This document shows, one piece after another, positions 5,187 to 7,172 of a DNA stretch of 7,172 bases. Each line of letters opens with the position of its first letter. Position 1 is the stretch's first letter. The stretch spans positions 1-7,172 of the forward strand of contig USCS01000077.1 in NCBI GenBank assembly GCA_900552875.1, given 5' to 3'. Below the pieces are notes generated by a model. It was not told where the DNA came from. It was given only the letters and a program-made list of their open reading frames with translations, and did no database searches. The translations under genes and the position numbers were made by a program. This DNA comes from an uncultured Collinsella sp. GTDB lineage: Bacteria; Actinomycetota; Coriobacteriia; Coriobacteriales; Coriobacteriaceae.

Positions 5187-7172
5187 CTACTTGATCTTGG
5201 TCGTGCCCGGTGCCAGGTTGGGGTCGGTTTCGTTGGCCTCGGTCTGGAAGTGCTCGGTGTAGACGTTCTTGCCGTCGCGGAACATTTCGTAGTACTGCAT
5301 CTTGGCGTAATCCTCGCGCGCCTTGGTGGCGGCTGCTGCGGCGGCGTCGTCACCGGTGACGTTGGAGGAGAGCGCCCAGCGCAGGCTGGCGTCCTCGTAG
5401 CCCACGGAGTTGATGGCGGGCAGCGACTCGCGCAGCGTCATGTGCGCCTTCTGGTAGTCGCTGAGCGGGGCGCCGATCAGCTGCATGAGCTGGGTGGACA
5501 GGTAGTTGGTGGACAGGTCATCGGTCTCGCTCGTCTGGTCGCAGCCGGCAACGTCGTAGTTGGCCCAGATGATGTAGTCGGTCTGCCACAGGCGCTCCTG
5601 ATGGGTGGCGTCGTCCTCGTCGGTAAACCACTTGTCGTTGAACTTGGACGGGAAGAACGGCTGGTGGTCGCCCCAGAACACCACGACCACCTTGCGGTCG
5701 AGCTTGCTCAGGGCGTTGAGGAAGTAGCGCAGCGCCTGGTCGGACTGCTCGATGCACGAGACATACTCGTCGACATCGGACAGCGTGCCGTCCTCGACGG
5801 TCTTGGTGTCCAGGTCGGTCGTGTCGATGTTCAGGTGCATCTGCTTGTCGACCGGCAGCAGGCCCGTATCGTAGCCCGAGTGGTTCTGCATGGTCACGTC
5901 GAAGATAAACTGCGGATCGGCGTTCTGGTCCAGCAGCTCAAGAATCTTGTCGTAGGTCGCCTGGTCGGTCACCATGCCGCGCAGGGTATCGGCTCCCTGG
6001 AAATCGTTGATGGACAGGAACTGGTCAAAGCCAAAGTCCTTGTAGACGTTCTCGCGGTTCCAGTTAGTCGCGTGGTTGGGATGCATGGCCGTGGTGGAAT
6101 AGCCGAGCGATTTGAACTGCTCTGCCAGATTCCCGGTCGTTTCCATGTTGTAGATGGTGTAGGGGTACACGCCCGAGCCCAGGTTGGCCATGGAGTTGCC
6201 GGTCATAAACTCAAACTCGGTATTGGCGGTACCGCCGCCGTAGGCGCTCACATAGAGCTTGCCGCGACTGAGACAGTTGGACAGGTTCTTAAAGTACTGC
6301 GGACCCTCGTAGCCGGCGCGCATGTTCTGGTAGATCGACAGATCCGAGAAGGTCTCATTCATGATGGCGATGACCGTGGGCTTCTCGCTGTCGAACTGCT
6401 CCTTTGCGGCGGCGCGCTCGTCGCTCTTCGCTGCGTCGGACTTGTCGTAGGCCTTGGCGTACTTTTTGAGCGTGGCCTTGGCATCGTCGACGGAGTAGTC
6501 GGCGGGTTTGGGCGGCTTGATGGACTGTGCCGCGCTAATAAAGGCAGGCAGATAACCCTCGCGCCAGTAGCTCTCGAGCGGACGCCAGGTGTAGACGGTG
6601 ATGCCGAGGGTGTTGTAGTAGTCGATGAGGGTGACATGCGCGGTCACGCCGCCCAGGCACAGTACGGCGACGAGCAGGTTGGTGAGCAGCATGCGCTTGG
6701 CGTTGGCGGCACCCTTCTGACGGTGCGGTGCCACCAGACCGGCGTACTCGCACAGCAGCATGGCGATGGCGGTAAAGCTCATGGACAGCACGCAGAACAG
6801 CGAGATCGAGAAGGTGTAGCCGTTGCCGGCGACCGCGGCGGCGGTGGAGATGGCCGAAAGGTCGCCCGGCTGGATCGGCATGGATTTAAACGTGATAACG
6901 AAGAACTCGGCAATGCCCAGGACAAAGAGGGCAAAGGCCAGGACCGCGGGAGCTGCGCCGTGGCGCTGGAATAGGAAGAACAAGCCGGTCATGAGCACGG
7001 TGATGATGGCCCACTCGAGCAGGATGCACAGGGGGTAGACCCAGGTAAAGTCGTGGTTGGACGAGACCTCCATGCCCAGCAGCGCAAAGACGCCGGCGAG
7101 CAGCAGGCACAAGACGGCGGCGACGAGCGGTTTGCCCACAAAGGCGCCGCGCAGGCGGGCGAGCTTGCCGGT
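5187..7172 (-). CDS. LTA synthase/phosphoglycerol transferase family membrane protein (5' end off window)
   Basis: 661 residues visible. The frame is open to the window edge, so the GTG at 7139 (numbering used here) is probably internal and the true start lies beyond 7172. Five membrane spans lie near residues 5-23, 35-57, 63-84, 108-131 and 150-171, then a linker and an alkaline-phosphatase-fold extracellular domain. Visible active-site residues match those of the LtaS family: E262 in MNETF (metal), T304 in GGGTANTEFEF (the phosphoglycerol-accepting nucleophile), H353 in MHPNH followed by NWNR, H420 in MQNHSGY, and D491-H492 in FWGDHQP. The family uses phosphatidylglycerol as a glycerol-phosphate donor to build or decorate envelope polymers outside the membrane. 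Which polymer this one makes cannot be read from sequence. The gene is convergent with the surface-protein gene, and its promoter is not in the window. The C-terminal tail (about 590-650) is Ala-rich and then polar, with no recognised domain. Confidence 0.92.
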   Translation of the reverse strand, partial: TGKLARLRGAFVGKPLVAAVLCLLLAGVFALLGMEVSSNHDFTWVYPLCILLEWAIITVLMTGLFFLFQRHGAAPAVLAFALFVLGIAEFFVITFKSMPIQPGDLSAISTAAAVAGNGYTFSISLFCVLSMSFTAIAMLLCEYAGLVAPHRQKGAANAKRMLLTNLLVAVLCLGGVTAHVTLIDYYNTLGITVYTWRPLESYWREGYLPAFISAAQSIKPPKPADYSVDDAKATLKKYAKAYDKSDAAKSDERAAAKEQFDSEKPTVIAIMNETFSDLSIYQNMRAGYEGPQYFKNLSNCLSRGKLYVSAYGGGTANTEFEFMTGNSMANLGSGVYPYTIYNMETTGNLAEQFKSLGYSTTAMHPNHATNWNRENVYKDFGFDQFLSINDFQGADTLRGMVTDQATYDKILELLDQNADPQFIFDVTMQNHSGYDTGLLPVDKQMHLNIDTTDLDTKTVEDGTLSDVDEYVSCIEQSDQALRYFLNALSKLDRKVVVVFWGDHQPFFPSKFNDKWFTDEDDATHQERLWQTDYIIWANYDVAGCDQTSETDDLSTNYLSTQLMQLIGAPLSDYQKAHMTLRESLPAINSVGYEDASLRWALSSNVTGDDAAAAAATKAREDYAKMQYYEMFRDGKNVYTEHFQTEANETDPNLAPGTTKIK

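Noticed and set aside
5049..6974. A 641-residue open frame on the + strand
   Set aside because: It is antisense to the phosphoglycerol-transferase gene, whose catalytic motifs and membrane spans are all intact. The + strand product is a Val/Gly/Leu/His-rich low-complexity translation typical of the complement of a GC-rich gene.

Overview
The window looks like a high-GC Gram-positive gut actinobacterium, most likely class Coriobacteriia (Collinsella-like). This is inferred from the base composition, the LAxTG-type cell-wall sorting signal, the lipoteichoic-acid-synthase-type enzyme and the codon use. No rRNA or other taxonomic marker is present, so the assignment is tentative.

Two convergent protein genes fill most of the window. 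On the + strand (421-4509) lies one very large secreted protein, about 1362 residues. It has a signal peptide, FG-GAP/VCBS-type propeller repeats, two long Ser/Gly-rich beta segments, an FN3 domain, an Ig-like domain, a Pro/Thr/Lys wall-spanning linker and a C-terminal LANTG sorting signal. A clear intrinsic terminator follows it. On the - strand (stop at 5187, running off the right edge) lies a polytopic phosphoglycerol transferase/LTA-synthase-family protein. Five membrane segments and the full set of extracellular catalytic residues are visible. Both products act at the cell surface, but they are convergent and therefore not in one operon.

The two gene-free stretches (1-420 and 4510-5186) are not empty. 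Both carry a tandem array of 61-62-bp units. Each unit holds two 16-nt motifs in opposite orientation (TGGGACGCACTTTCCC-like, then CGGAAAATGCATCCCA-like), 13-14 nt apart, and the next unit follows after exactly 16 nt. The organisation resembles BIME/REP arrays. The left array (143-298) stops after a lone left half-unit, and the right array (4598-4952) starts with a lone right half-unit, as if one array had been split by the gene between them.

Outside both arrays lie two copies, in opposite orientation, of a larger imperfectly palindromic element (1-102, cut by the window edge, and 5036-5171). They share a perfect 21-nt arm and a central 9-bp hairpin whose stem differs by three compensated base pairs. 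A third hairpin (4961-4983) reuses the stem of the left copy. Thus the surface-protein gene is bracketed, from outside in, by palindromic element, repeat array, then gene. Three copies of an AAAATGAG motif sit just upstream of the gene. In the remaining non-coding stretches (103-142 and 4984-5022) I see no feature.
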